Shown: positions 1 through 7,955 of the stretch, piece by piece
How the letters are laid out: each line of letters begins with the position of its first letter
Position numbering within the stretch: the first letter of the stretch is position 1
Translations under genes and position numbers: made by a program
Notes under the pieces: model-generated
Told to the model about the DNA's origin: nothing
What the model saw: only the letters and a program-made list of their open reading frames with translations
Database searches by the model: none
DNA from: Pseudomonadales bacterium
GTDB lineage: Bacteria; Pseudomonadota; Gammaproteobacteria; Pseudomonadales; Azotimanducaceae
Reading direction: 5' to 3'
NCBI GenBank assembly: GCA_022825925.1
Contig: JAJDVW010000118.1
Span: 1-35,676, forward strand
Length of the DNA: 35,676 bases

Positions 1-150
1 TAACTTCCGCGGCCGATTCGCGCCCCCAGCCGCCAAGCCTCGCCCTCCGACCCGTTTCAATCCCCACCGCAACTCATGGCAGCCAACGGAACCTCCCGTT
101 CCCGACCCATTTCGGCCGGTGGTGAGAAATCCGGGCTAGCCGCTGGACCC

Positions 151-1506
151 ATGCTCCTCACCCTCACGACAACGCATCGCCCCGCGACGGACCTCGGCTA
201 CCTGCTGCACAAGAACCCGGCGCGGGCGCAGGCGTTCGACCTCTCGTTCGGCAAGGCCCACGTCTTCTACCCCGAAGCCTCCGAGGACCGCTGTACCGCG
301 GCGCTCCTGCTCGACGTCGATCCCATCGGCCTCGTGCGCGGCCGGGGCGCCGTGCTGACGGACTACGTCAACGACCGGCCCTACATCGCCTCTTCGTTCC
401 TGAGCGTCGCCATTGCGCGGGTGTTCGGCAGCGCCCTCGGAGGCCGCAGCTCCGAGCGGCCGGAACTCGCGGAGCGGGCGCTGCCGCTTTCGGCCCGGAT
501 CGCCGCGCTACGGTGCGAGCGCGAGGGGGTGGTGCGCGCGCTGTTCGAGCCCCTCGGATACGAGGTCACCGTCGACCCGACGGACGCCGACGCGGCGGCG
601 GGTCGCTACCGGAACGTCACGTTGTCCACAGAGAAGCGGCTCGCGGAACTGCTCACCCACCTCTACGTGCTCGTCCCGGCGCTCGACAACCGCAAGCACT
701 ACTGGATCGGTGACGGCGAGGTGGACAAGCTGGTCGCGCGCGGCCAGGACTGGCTCGCGACGCACCCCCAGCGCGAGTTCATCGCCCGCCGTTACCTCAA
801 GCATCGCGAGGGTCTCGTCGGCGACGCGCTCGCCCGGCTTTCCGACATCGCACCCGGGGATGACGCTGCCGACGACCCGGAGCCCGATGCGGACACACCC
901 GAGCCCCTCGCCGACCGGCGCATCGCCGCCGTCGCAAAGGCCCTGGCCGACAGCCACGCCGCCCGGGTGCTGGATCTCGGCTGCGGCGAGGGACGGTTGC
1001 TGGAAGCGTTGATGGCCTCGCCGCAGTTCACCGACATCGTCGGTGTCGATGTGTCCGTCGCGGCACTGGCGCGCGCGGAGCGGCGGCTGAAGCTCGAGCG
1101 CCTCCCCGAACGACAGCGCAAGCGCCTCAAGCTCCTGCAGGGCTCCCTCACCTATCGTGACGGGCGCCTGGCCGGCTACGACGCCGCCGCGGTGGCCGAA
1201 GCGCTCGAACACCTCGACCCGGGGCGGTTGCCCATGTTCGAGCAGGCGGTGTTCGGCCATGCGCGGCCGAGTACCGTGGTCGTCACGACCCCGAACCGGG
1301 AGTACAACGTCCTCTATCCGGGCATCCCCGAGGGCGGCCTGCGGCACTCGGACCACCGCTTCGAGTGGACCCGCGCCGAGTTCCGGGCGTGGGCCGACAC
1401 CGTCGCGGAGTCCCACGGCTACACCGTCACCCACCAGGCCGTCGGCGAAGTCGATGCCACCCACGGGGCACCGACCCAGATGGGGGTCTTTCAACGGTGC
1501 GCATAG
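151..1506 (+). CDS. hen1: Bacterial Hen1, 3'-terminal RNA ribose 2'-O-methyltransferase
   Basis: A 451-residue protein that should methylate the 2'-OH of the 3' end of a cleaved RNA before ligation, so that the repaired RNA resists re-cleavage. The N-terminal half has the bacterial Hen1 domain opening (LLTLTTTHRPATDLGYLLHK). The C-terminal half is a SAM methyltransferase with motif I (VLDLGCGEG, about residues 273-281), the metal-binding EALEH (E350, E353, H354) and a histidine-rich RHSDHRFEW stretch near 398-405. I chose the ATG at 151 because family similarity begins exactly there; an in-frame ATG at 76 would add 25 unconserved residues. The stop overlaps the GTG of pnkp by 10 bases, so the two are surely co-transcribed. 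Function is inferred from the family; motif conservation is seen directly. Confidence 0.93.
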   Translation: MLLTLTTTHRPATDLGYLLHKNPARAQAFDLSFGKAHVFYPEASEDRCTAALLLDVDPIGLVRGRGAVLTDYVNDRPYIASSFLSVAIARVFGSALGGRSSERPELAERALPLSARIAALRCEREGVVRALFEPLGYEVTVDPTDADAAAGRYRNVTLSTEKRLAELLTHLYVLVPALDNRKHYWIGDGEVDKLVARGQDWLATHPQREFIARRYLKHREGLVGDALARLSDIAPGDDAADDPEPDADTPEPLADRRIAAVAKALADSHAARVLDLGCGEGRLLEALMASPQFTDIVGVDVSVAALARAERRLKLERLPERQRKRLKLLQGSLTYRDGRLAGYDAAAVAEALEHLDPGRLPMFEQAVFGHARPSTVVVTTPNREYNVLYPGIPEGGLRHSDHRFEWTRAEFRAWADTVAESHGYTVTHQAVGEVDATHGAPTQMGVFQRCA

Positions 1507-4040
1507 AGATCCCCGAGTACTGCCTGGTGCTCCTGATCGGCGCATCGGGTTCCGGCAAGTCCACGTTCGCCCGCAGGCACTTCGCCCCCACCGAGGTGAT
1601 CTCGTCGGACGCGTGCCGGGGTCTCGTGAGCGACGACCCCAACAGCCAGGGCGCGACCAGGGACGCCTTCGAACTGGTGGAGTTCATCGCGCGCAAGCGC
1701 CTCGCGGGACGGCGACTGACCGTGGTGGACGCGACCAACGTGCGTCCCGAGGACCGCGCGAACTTCGTGCGCCTCGCGCGCGAGTACCATGCGCTCGCCG
1801 TCGCCATCGTGCTGGACCTGCCGGAGCGGCTCTGCCAGGAGCGCAACGACGCGCGTCCCGACCGCGATTTCGGTCCCCACGTGGTGCGCAATCACGCCCG
1901 TCTGCTCCGGCGCTCCGTCAAGCGACTCGGTCGCGAGGGCTTCCGCTACCGGTTCCGGCTGCGGTCCGAGAGCGAGGTGGACGATGTGGAGATTGTCCGG
2001 CAACGGCTGTGGACGGACCGGCGCGACGACGCGGGACCCTTCGACATCGTCGGCGACGTACACGGCTGCTTCGACGAACTCCGGGCGCTCCTCGACCAAC
2101 TGGGCTACGCCGTCGAGCGCCACGGCGAGCGGTATGTCCTCTCGCACCCGGAGAACCGGAGGCTCGTTTTCGTGGGCGACCTCATCGACCGCGGACCCGG
2201 CGTCGTCGACTGCCTGCGCCTCGCGATGGACGCGGTGGAGGACGGCCCCGCCCTGTGCGTGCCCGGCAACCACGAGGTCAAGCTGCTGCGCAAGCTGCGC
2301 GGCCGCGACGTCCGGCTGACGCACGGCCTGGACACGACCATCGCGCAACTGGAAGCGGAGCCCGAGTCCTTCCGCGACCGCGTCGCGGCGTTCATCGACC
2401 GCCTGGTGAGCCACTACGTCTTCGACGATGGCCGGCTCGCCGTCGCGCACGCGGGCATGAAGGAGGACCTGCTGAACCGGTCGTCGGGCGCCGTGCGGGA
2501 GTTCGCACTGTTCGGCGACACGACCGGCGAGACCGACGAATTCGGCCTGCCCGTGCGGTATGACTGGGCCGCCGAGTACCGGGGCGAGACCGCCATCGTC
2601 TACGGTCACACGCCCGTGACGACCCCGGAGTGGGTGAACCGCACGATCTGCATCGACACGGGCTGCGTCTTCGGCGGGCGTCTCACGGCGTTGCGCTACC
2701 CGGAACGCGAACTCGTCTCCGTACCGGCGGCGCGGACCTACTACGAGCCCATCCGGCCGCCGAGGGAGCCGCCGTCGGCCGGGCGGGACCGTTTCCTGCT
2801 GGACGTCGAGGACGTGCGGGGCAAGCGCGTCGTGGGCACCCGCTACGTGCCGAAGGTCACGGTGCGCGCGGAAAACGCCGCGGCCGCCTTCGAGGTGATG
2901 AACCGCTACGCGGTCGACCCGCGCTGGCTCATCTACCTGCCGCCGACCATGTCCCCCTGCGCGACCAGCGGCGAGGAGGGGCTCCTCGAGCACCCCTCCG
3001 AAGCGTTCGCGCACTACCGCGCAAACGGCGTGCGCCAGGCGATCTGCGAAGAGAAGCACATGGGCTCCCGGGCGATCGCCGTGGTCTGCCGCGGCGAGGA
3101 TGTGGCGCGAAACCGCTTCGGCGTCACGGGGCAGGGCGCCGGCGTCGTGTACACGCGCACCGGGCGTTCCTTCTTCGGCACCGGCGACGCGGCGCGTTTC
3201 GAACGCGAACTGCTCGGTCGCCTGCGCGCCGCCGCGGACCGGAGCGGGCTGTGGGACCGGCTCGAGACGGACTGGTTCTGCCTGGATGCGGAACTGATGC
3301 CCTGGTCCGCCAAGGCCGATGAACTCATCCACGAACACTACCGCCCGGTGGCCGAGGCCGCGCGCCTGGGCATCCCCCAGGCGGCCGCGGCGCTCGAAGC
3401 GGCGAGCGCCCGCGGGATCGACTGCGCCGAGCTGGCGTCCGATTTCCGAGCCCGCGCGACCATGGCCGACCGCTACGCCGCCGTGCTGGACCGTTACGCC
3501 TGGCCAGTCGGGGACGTTACCGACCTGCGCCTCGCGCCCTTCCACCTGCTCGCGAGCGAAGGCGCTGGCCACGCCGACCGCGACCACGGGTGGCACATGG
3601 CGGAACTCGCGGACCTTTGCGACGGCGACGAGGTGCTGACGCCCACGGCCTACCGCGTCGTCGAACTGGACGAGGAGCTGAGCTGCGCCGAGGCCACCGC
3701 GTGGTGGGAGTCGCTGACCGACGACGGCGGCGAGGGGATGGTCGTGAAGCCCTGGGACTTCGTCGCGCGCAAGGGCGACGCCATCGTACAGCCGGCCGTG
3801 AAGTGCCGCGGCCGCGAGTACCTGCGCATCATCTACGGTCCCGAGTACACGGCGGAGCGGCACCTCACGCGGCTGCGCAAGCGGGACCTGCGCACCAAGC
3901 GCTCACTCGCCCGCCGCGAGTTCGCCCTCGGCCTCGAAGCCCTGGCGCGTTTCGTTGACCGCGAGCCGCTGCACAGGGTGCATGAGTGCGTGTTCGGGGT
4001 GCTCGCGATGGAATCGGAGGCGGTGGATCCGCGGTTGTAG
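1497..4040 (+). CDS. pnkp: Polynucleotide kinase-phosphatase-ligase (bacterial Pnkp)
   Basis: An 847-residue three-domain RNA end-healing and sealing enzyme, close to the roughly 870 residues of the Clostridium thermocellum protein. The N-terminal 5'-kinase has a P-loop GASGSGKST (residues 15-23). The central calcineurin-like phosphatase has GDVHGC (186), GDLIDRGP (227) and GNHE (257). The C-terminal adenylyltransferase has EEKHMGSRA with the probable AMP-accepting lysine K520. The family partners with Hen1: kinase and phosphatase heal broken ends, Hen1 methylates the 3' end, and the ligase half, needing Hen1 for activation, seals. The start is taken as the GTG at 1497, which overlaps hen1 and places the P-loop at the usual distance. 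The open frame extends upstream to 1365 only as a shadow inside hen1. Confidence 0.94.
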   Translation: MRIEIPEYCLVLLIGASGSGKSTFARRHFAPTEVISSDACRGLVSDDPNSQGATRDAFELVEFIARKRLAGRRLTVVDATNVRPEDRANFVRLAREYHALAVAIVLDLPERLCQERNDARPDRDFGPHVVRNHARLLRRSVKRLGREGFRYRFRLRSESEVDDVEIVRQRLWTDRRDDAGPFDIVGDVHGCFDELRALLDQLGYAVERHGERYVLSHPENRRLVFVGDLIDRGPGVVDCLRLAMDAVEDGPALCVPGNHEVKLLRKLRGRDVRLTHGLDTTIAQLEAEPESFRDRVAAFIDRLVSHYVFDDGRLAVAHAGMKEDLLNRSSGAVREFALFGDTTGETDEFGLPVRYDWAAEYRGETAIVYGHTPVTTPEWVNRTICIDTGCVFGGRLTALRYPERELVSVPAARTYYEPIRPPREPPSAGRDRFLLDVEDVRGKRVVGTRYVPKVTVRAENAAAAFEVMNRYAVDPRWLIYLPPTMSPCATSGEEGLLEHPSEAFAHYRANGVRQAICEEKHMGSRAIAVVCRGEDVARNRFGVTGQGAGVVYTRTGRSFFGTGDAARFERELLGRLRAAADRSGLWDRLETDWFCLDAELMPWSAKADELIHEHYRPVAEAARLGIPQAAAALEAASARGIDCAELASDFRARATMADRYAAVLDRYAWPVGDVTDLRLAPFHLLASEGAGHADRDHGWHMAELADLCDGDEVLTPTAYRVVELDEELSCAEATAWWESLTDDGGEGMVVKPWDFVARKGDAIVQPAVKCRGREYLRIIYGPEYTAERHLTRLRKRDLRTKRSLARREFALGLEALARFVDREPLHRVHECVFGVLAMESEAVDPRL

Positions 4041-4080
4041 GGCCTAAACCAGCGAGGCCTTCCCGAGACGACCAACTCCA

Positions 4081-5229
4081 TCAGCCGAAGACCTCCCCCG
4101 CCCACATCCTCTTCAGGAACGAGAGCACCGGGTGGATGACCACGTCATCCATCACCGCCTCGCGCTCTCCCAGATAGACGCCATGGCAGGTGGTGCGGTC
4201 GGGCCCAAGGTCCGATCGCACGGTCCGCAGGCCGCGATTGAACCGGCGCTCCCAACGGGGACCCGTCTTGATCTCCACGGCGACGAATCCCCGCGCCGTC
4301 TCGCAGAGCACATCGACCTCCGCGCCCTGGTGGTTGCGCCAGAAGCGCAGCGGATAGTGCAGTCCCGAGTAAGCGAGGTGTGCCCGCATCTCGCCCAGCA
4401 ACCACGTCTCGAGCAGGGCCCCGCGTTCCTCCTCGGTGGGCGGGTACATGACACGACCCGACAGCGCACGCGCCACGCCGCAGTCGAAAAGGTAGAACTT
4501 GCTCCGCTGTACCTGCCGGTTTGCCGGCTTCAGCTTCCACGGCGGGAGCCAGTAGCCGATGAGCGTGTCCACCAGGACCTCGAAGTGGCTCGCCACCGTC
4601 TTCCGGGCCACACCAGCGTCGCGCGCGATGGACGCCACGTTGGTCAACTGCCCGTTCTGCCGTGCCGCGATCTCCAGAAAGCGGGAGAACGCGCCCAGGT
4701 CACGGGTCAGCGCTTCCGCACGGATCTCTTGGTCAAGGTAGGTCTCGGCATAGGTTCGAAGGAAGTCCCGCGGATCGTCCTCCGTCACCGCAAGCGGCAG
4801 TGTTCCGAACTGGACCACGCGCCTGACGTCGACATCGAAGTCGAGTTCTGCCGAAACGAGCGGGAACATCGCGACGGTCACGGCACGCCCCGCGAGCAGA
4901 TTCGTGCCTCCGCGGCGCAGCTTGCGGGCGCTGGAGCCGGAAAGCACGAAGTTCAGCCCGCGGGACTCGATGAGCCGGTGCACCTCGTCGAGCAGCGCGG
5001 GCGCCTTCTGCACCTCGTCCACCACAGCCCAGCTCCCTGGCGGGAGCGGGAGCAACTCGCGATACAGCGCCGCGGGCTCCCGGTTGAGCCTTAGCGACTC
5101 ACGCGTGTCGAGCAGGTCGTACGTCGGCGCGTCCGCGAATCGCGACCGAAGCCACGTCGACTTTCCAGTGCCGCGCGGCCCGAAGAGCAGGACCGACCGG
5201 GATGGCGTCGGCAGAAAACGTGTATACAT
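4081..5229 (-). CDS. AAA-type ATPase with C-terminal DUF4143
   Basis: A 382-residue predicted P-loop ATPase of the widespread ATP-binding/DUF4143 family, whose cellular role is unknown. Walker A is GPRGTGKST (residues 18-26), and a Walker B-like WAVVDEVQKAP lies around residue 70, followed by a sensor-like NFVLSGSSARKLRR. The second half fits DUF4143, ending in a nuclease-like segment (EVDVLCE...VAVEIKTG) with acidic and lysine residues resembling the PD-(D/E)XK fold. Members are common in mobile or accessory DNA. The gene is transcribed against pnkp and convergent with it over a 40-base gap. Its upstream region (5225-5285) is visibly richer in A and T than its neighbours, which suggests separate acquisition. 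Confidence 0.85.
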   Translation of the reverse strand: MYTRFLPTPSRSVLLFGPRGTGKSTWLRSRFADAPTYDLLDTRESLRLNREPAALYRELLPLPPGSWAVVDEVQKAPALLDEVHRLIESRGLNFVLSGSSARKLRRGGTNLLAGRAVTVAMFPLVSAELDFDVDVRRVVQFGTLPLAVTEDDPRDFLRTYAETYLDQEIRAEALTRDLGAFSRFLEIAARQNGQLTNVASIARDAGVARKTVASHFEVLVDTLIGYWLPPWKLKPANRQVQRSKFYLFDCGVARALSGRVMYPPTEEERGALLETWLLGEMRAHLAYSGLHYPLRFWRNHQGAEVDVLCETARGFVAVEIKTGPRWERRFNRGLRTVRSDLGPDRTTCHGVYLGEREAVMDDVVIHPVLSFLKRMWAGEVFG

Positions 5230-5248
5230 CGTTGCCTGATTTCGCTGA

Positions 5249-5254
5249 ATTATG
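5249..5254 (-). promoter_or_regulatory. Possible -10 element for the DUF4143 ATPase gene
   Basis: On the minus strand this reads CATAAT, about 20 bases upstream of the ATG at 5229, inside an unusually A+T-rich patch. No convincing -35 hexamer is seen, so the call rests on position and one hexamer only. Confidence 0.3.
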
Positions 5255-5336
5255 GCAGCTATGGTCTCATATTTCTCAGTGCGCCGTGCTAAGCAGGCGT
5301 CATGACGTCGCCAAACGCAGTTGGCATGGGACGACG

Positions 5337-5661
5337 ATGAAGATCCGCTACCATGCAGAGACGGACAGTCTTTACGTCGAGTTCAAGGCCGGACCGGGTG
5401 CCGAGACGCGCCAAGTGTCGGACGGGCTGAACGTGGACCTGGACGCTGCGGGCCAGATCGTGGGCTTTGACATCGACCTCGAGTCGTCTGGACCTCTCCA
5501 CCCTCGAGGTCGAAGCGCTTCCCATTCGCTCGTATAGGGCCGCGCGGCCCCCTCCGCATCGCGCCCGTTCCCCTCCCGCGGGTCACGAGTGCGTGTTCGG
5601 GGTGTCCGGGAGGCAGGCTACGCCACCGCAGCCTAAAGGAGGCCCAGTGTACCGTCCCTAA
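5337..5661 (+). pseudogene. Frameshifted DUF2283 small protein
   Basis: From the ATG at 5337, preceded by GGGA, the frame encodes the DUF2283 opening MKIRYHAETDSLYVEF and continues to GQIVGFDIDLES. It then departs at about 5487 and stops at 5537. The expected family ending, LDLSTLEVEALPIRS, is found intact one frame over starting at 5488, so a 1-base gain or 2-base loss separates the halves. The second frame runs open to 5661, but beyond about 5540 nothing resembles the family. DUF2283 proteins are usually about 65-75 residues and often sit beside toxin-like DUF4258 genes, of which none is seen here. The break may be genuine decay or a sequencing error; decay fits the adjacent transposase remnant. 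Confidence 0.7.
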
Positions 5662-5850
5662 ATCTGGTTCTCATTTGAGGTGTGTTGGCCAGTGCCCGTC
5701 TGGCGCGCTGGATGCTGGCGAGGATCTTCGCGCCGGACTGGCGCCAGACGTAACGCTTGGGGTCGAGGTTGTGTCCGGCGAGTTGGCCGTTGATGGCCTC
5801 GACCAGCGCGGCGACGCTGGTGAAGCTGCCGTCGCGCACGACGTCCACGG
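5633..5850 (-). pseudogene. 3' remnant of an IS630-family transposase
   Basis: The minus strand here encodes about 70 residues matching the C-terminal tail of IS630-type transposases: an LT...RDGSFTSVAALVEAIN segment, then GHNLDPKRYVWRQSGAKILASI and a basic end RARRALANTP. The catalytic DDE core and the start are absent; the frame upstream of about 5850 is only antisense to the neighbouring dioxygenase gene. I see no terminal inverted repeats, so the element is a dead fragment. It separates the DUF2283 relic from the PhyH cluster and marks past rearrangement at this edge. Confidence 0.7.
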
Positions 5851-5880
5851 TGAGGGGCCGCGTTGACCGTCGTCGCCCAG

Positions 5881-6813
5881 CTACTCGAACTGCGACCCCG
5901 TAACCGGCCGCATCTCCAGCCCCACCTGGGTGGGCCCGTCCTGGATCCACGGGTTCGTGCAATGCAGCCCCATCAGCGTGCTGAAGCGCGCCGGGTTGCG
6001 GGCGATCATCTCCGGGGTGGTCGTCGCCCAGTAGATTTCCTGCGGCTGGATGTGGTCGCGGACGTGGGGCAGCACGAGCGTCACCCGCTGGCCCTCGGCC
6101 GTGCGCGGGATGGCGCCGTGCCAGAGGCTGCCGTGCCAGACGACCACGGAGCCTTTCGGCATCTCGAGGACCTCGACCTCCTCGCGGTCGTGGCCCATGA
6201 CGATGTCGTCCGGGACGGGACGGCAGAAGCGGTGGCTGCCCGGCCACACGCAGACCGCGCCGTTCTCGCGCGTGTAGTCCGTCGTCACCCAGGTCACGTT
6301 GCAGTACTGCGCGATGTTCGGCCACGGCGCCGGGAGCTTGCCGCTGTGGTCCGCGTGGATCCCCAGCGCCGACGCGCGGCTGTCCTTGATGAGTGCCGTG
6401 GACTGGCTGAGTTTCGCCCGGTATCCGAGCAGGTAGGTGACCAGCGTCAGCGGCGCCGGCGCCATGAGCGCCTCCTCGAACACCCGGTCGTGCGGCAGCA
6501 GGTGGAAGAGTGTCGTGCCGAGCCCGGTGGCCGGCCCGAGTTCGCCATGGCGGCGCGTCTCGGCGAGCCGGAGGATCGTCTCCCGCAGGCGGTCGAAGAA
6601 CTCGACGGGCTTCGCCTTGCCCGGCGGCAGGATGGCGTAGCCCTTTGTCTCGAGGTCCGCGATCTCCGACTTCAGATCGTACCGCTCGATGTCCGCCTGC
6701 AGGCGCTTGCCGGCGTCCTCGCCGTTCGGCATCGGTTCGTCCTCGAGCTTCGCATTCGCGAGCCCCCGCAGTTCCATCAGGTCCGCCGCCAGTTGCACCG
6801 CATCGATCGCCAT
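5881..6813 (-). CDS. PhyH-family Fe(II)/2-oxoglutarate dioxygenase, copy A
   Basis: A 310-residue member of the phytanoyl-CoA dioxygenase-like family, which hydroxylates small organic substrates using iron, oxygen and 2-oxoglutarate. The metal site is visible: H153-A-D155, and H232 in the segment WHGSLWHGA, with R243 as the likely 2-oxoglutarate-binding arginine. The substrate cannot be told from sequence. It aligns without gaps to the next gene (6907-7839), with about 37 substitutions by eye, so the two are tandem paralogs in the same orientation. All metal ligands are kept in both, so both look functional. The start ATG at 6813 follows GGAGGA at good spacing. Confidence 0.9.
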   Translation of the reverse strand: MAIDAVQLAADLMELRGLANAKLEDEPMPNGEDAGKRLQADIERYDLKSEIADLETKGYAILPPGKAKPVEFFDRLRETILRLAETRRHGELGPATGLGTTLFHLLPHDRVFEEALMAPAPLTLVTYLLGYRAKLSQSTALIKDSRASALGIHADHSGKLPAPWPNIAQYCNVTWVTTDYTRENGAVCVWPGSHRFCRPVPDDIVMGHDREEVEVLEMPKGSVVVWHGSLWHGAIPRTAEGQRVTLVLPHVRDHIQPQEIYWATTTPEMIARNPARFSTLMGLHCTNPWIQDGPTQVGLEMRPVTGSQFE

Positions 6814-6906
6814 GGCTCCTCCGAAAGAGCTTGCTCGAGAGATTGGAGAGCAGCCTACATGAAGCTGCGCCGAGGGCGAAAGTTGGCAGTACGCAGCCGT
6901 CCGGCC

Positions 6907-7839
6907 CTACTCGAACTGCGATCCCGTCACCGGCCTCAACCCCCGCGCCGTCAGGCTCGGTCCGTCGTGGAGCCACGGGTTCGGGGAGTGCAGGCCCATG
7001 AGCGTGCTGAAGCGTGCCGGGTTGCGGGCGATCATCTCCGGCGTCGTCGTCGCCCAGTAGATTTCCTGCGGCTGGACGTGGTCGCGTACGTGGGGCAGCA
7101 CGAGCGTCACGCGCTGCCCCTCGGTCGTGCGCGGGACGGCGCCGTGCCACAGGCTGCCGTGCCAGACGATCACCGAGCCCTTCGGCATCTCGAGGACCTC
7201 GATCTCCTCCCGGCCGTGATCGAAGACGACGTCGTCCGGGACGGGACGGCAGAAGCGGTGGCTGCCCGGCCACACGCAGACCGCGCCGTTCTCGCGCGTG
7301 TAGTCCGTGGTCACCCAGGTGACGTTGCAGTACTGCGCGATGTTCGGCCACGGCTCGGGCAGCTTGCCGCTGTGGTCGGCGTGCATCCCCAACGCCGCCG
7401 CGCGGCTGTCCTTGATGATCGCGGTGGACTGGCTGAGCTTCGCGCGGTAGCCGACCAGGTAGGTCACCAGCGTCAGCGTCGCCGGCGCCATCAGCGCTTC
7501 CTCGAAGACCCGATCGTACGGGAGCAGGTGGTAGAGCGTGGCGCCGAACCCCATGGCCGGCCCGAGTTCGCCATGCCGGCGTGTCTCGGCGAGCCGGAGG
7601 ATCGCCTCCCGCAGGCGGTCGAAGAACTCGACGGGCTTCGCCTTGCCGGGCGGGAGGATGGCGTAGCCCTTCGTCTCGAGATCCGCGATGTCGGACTTCA
7701 GGTCGTAGCGCTCGATGTCGGCCCGCAGGCGCTTGCCGGCCTCCTCGCCGTTCGGCAGCGGCTCGTCCTCGAGCTTGGCGTTCGCGAGCCCCCGCAGTTC
7801 CTTGAGGTCCGCCGCGAGTTGCACCGCGTCGATGGCCAT
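6907..7839 (-). CDS. PhyH-family Fe(II)/2-oxoglutarate dioxygenase, copy B
   Basis: A 310-residue paralog of the downstream copy A, about 88% identical by eye and the same length. It keeps HxD (H153, D155), H232 and R243. Most differences from copy A cluster at residues 96-108, around 203-210 and in the last 25 residues, while the core around the metal site is nearly unchanged. The 93-base gap to copy A is long enough for a separate promoter, and both copies have a similar upstream motif. It is divergent from the third PhyH gene (start 7956), with 116 bases between them. It is a likely cytoplasmic oxygenase of unknown substrate, with no signal peptide. Confidence 0.9.
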   Translation of the reverse strand: MAIDAVQLAADLKELRGLANAKLEDEPLPNGEEAGKRLRADIERYDLKSDIADLETKGYAILPPGKAKPVEFFDRLREAILRLAETRRHGELGPAMGFGATLYHLLPYDRVFEEALMAPATLTLVTYLVGYRAKLSQSTAIIKDSRAAALGMHADHSGKLPEPWPNIAQYCNVTWVTTDYTRENGAVCVWPGSHRFCRPVPDDVVFDHGREEIEVLEMPKGSVIVWHGSLWHGAVPRTTEGQRVTLVLPHVRDHVQPQEIYWATTTPEMIARNPARFSTLMGLHSPNPWLHDGPSLTARGLRPVTGSQFE

Positions 7840-7916
7840 GGCTCTTCAGCGCCCAGGTCTCCGGGAGGGGAGAGGAGCCTACACCACGCACGCTTCGCCG
7901 CGAGCGAGTGCCGTTG

Positions 7917-7922
7917 TATATT
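7917..7922 (+). promoter_or_regulatory. Possible -10 element for the third PhyH gene
   Basis: TATATT stands out in a GC-rich divergent intergenic region, 33 bases before the ATG at 7956. A weak -35 candidate, TTCGCC, lies 17 bases upstream (7894-7899). Suggestive only. Confidence 0.4.
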
Positions 7923-7955
7923 CCCGCGGCCAGTGCACCGACCGGGACCAGAACC

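Noticed and set aside
1..150. Upstream coding sequence or promoter of hen1
   Set aside because: No homologous protein, no clear -10/-35; nothing can be supported here.
1491..3863. A 790-residue minus-strand frame opposite pnkp
   Set aside because: Composition and low-complexity R/G/A/P content are those of a shadow frame; pnkp on the plus strand has all catalytic motifs.
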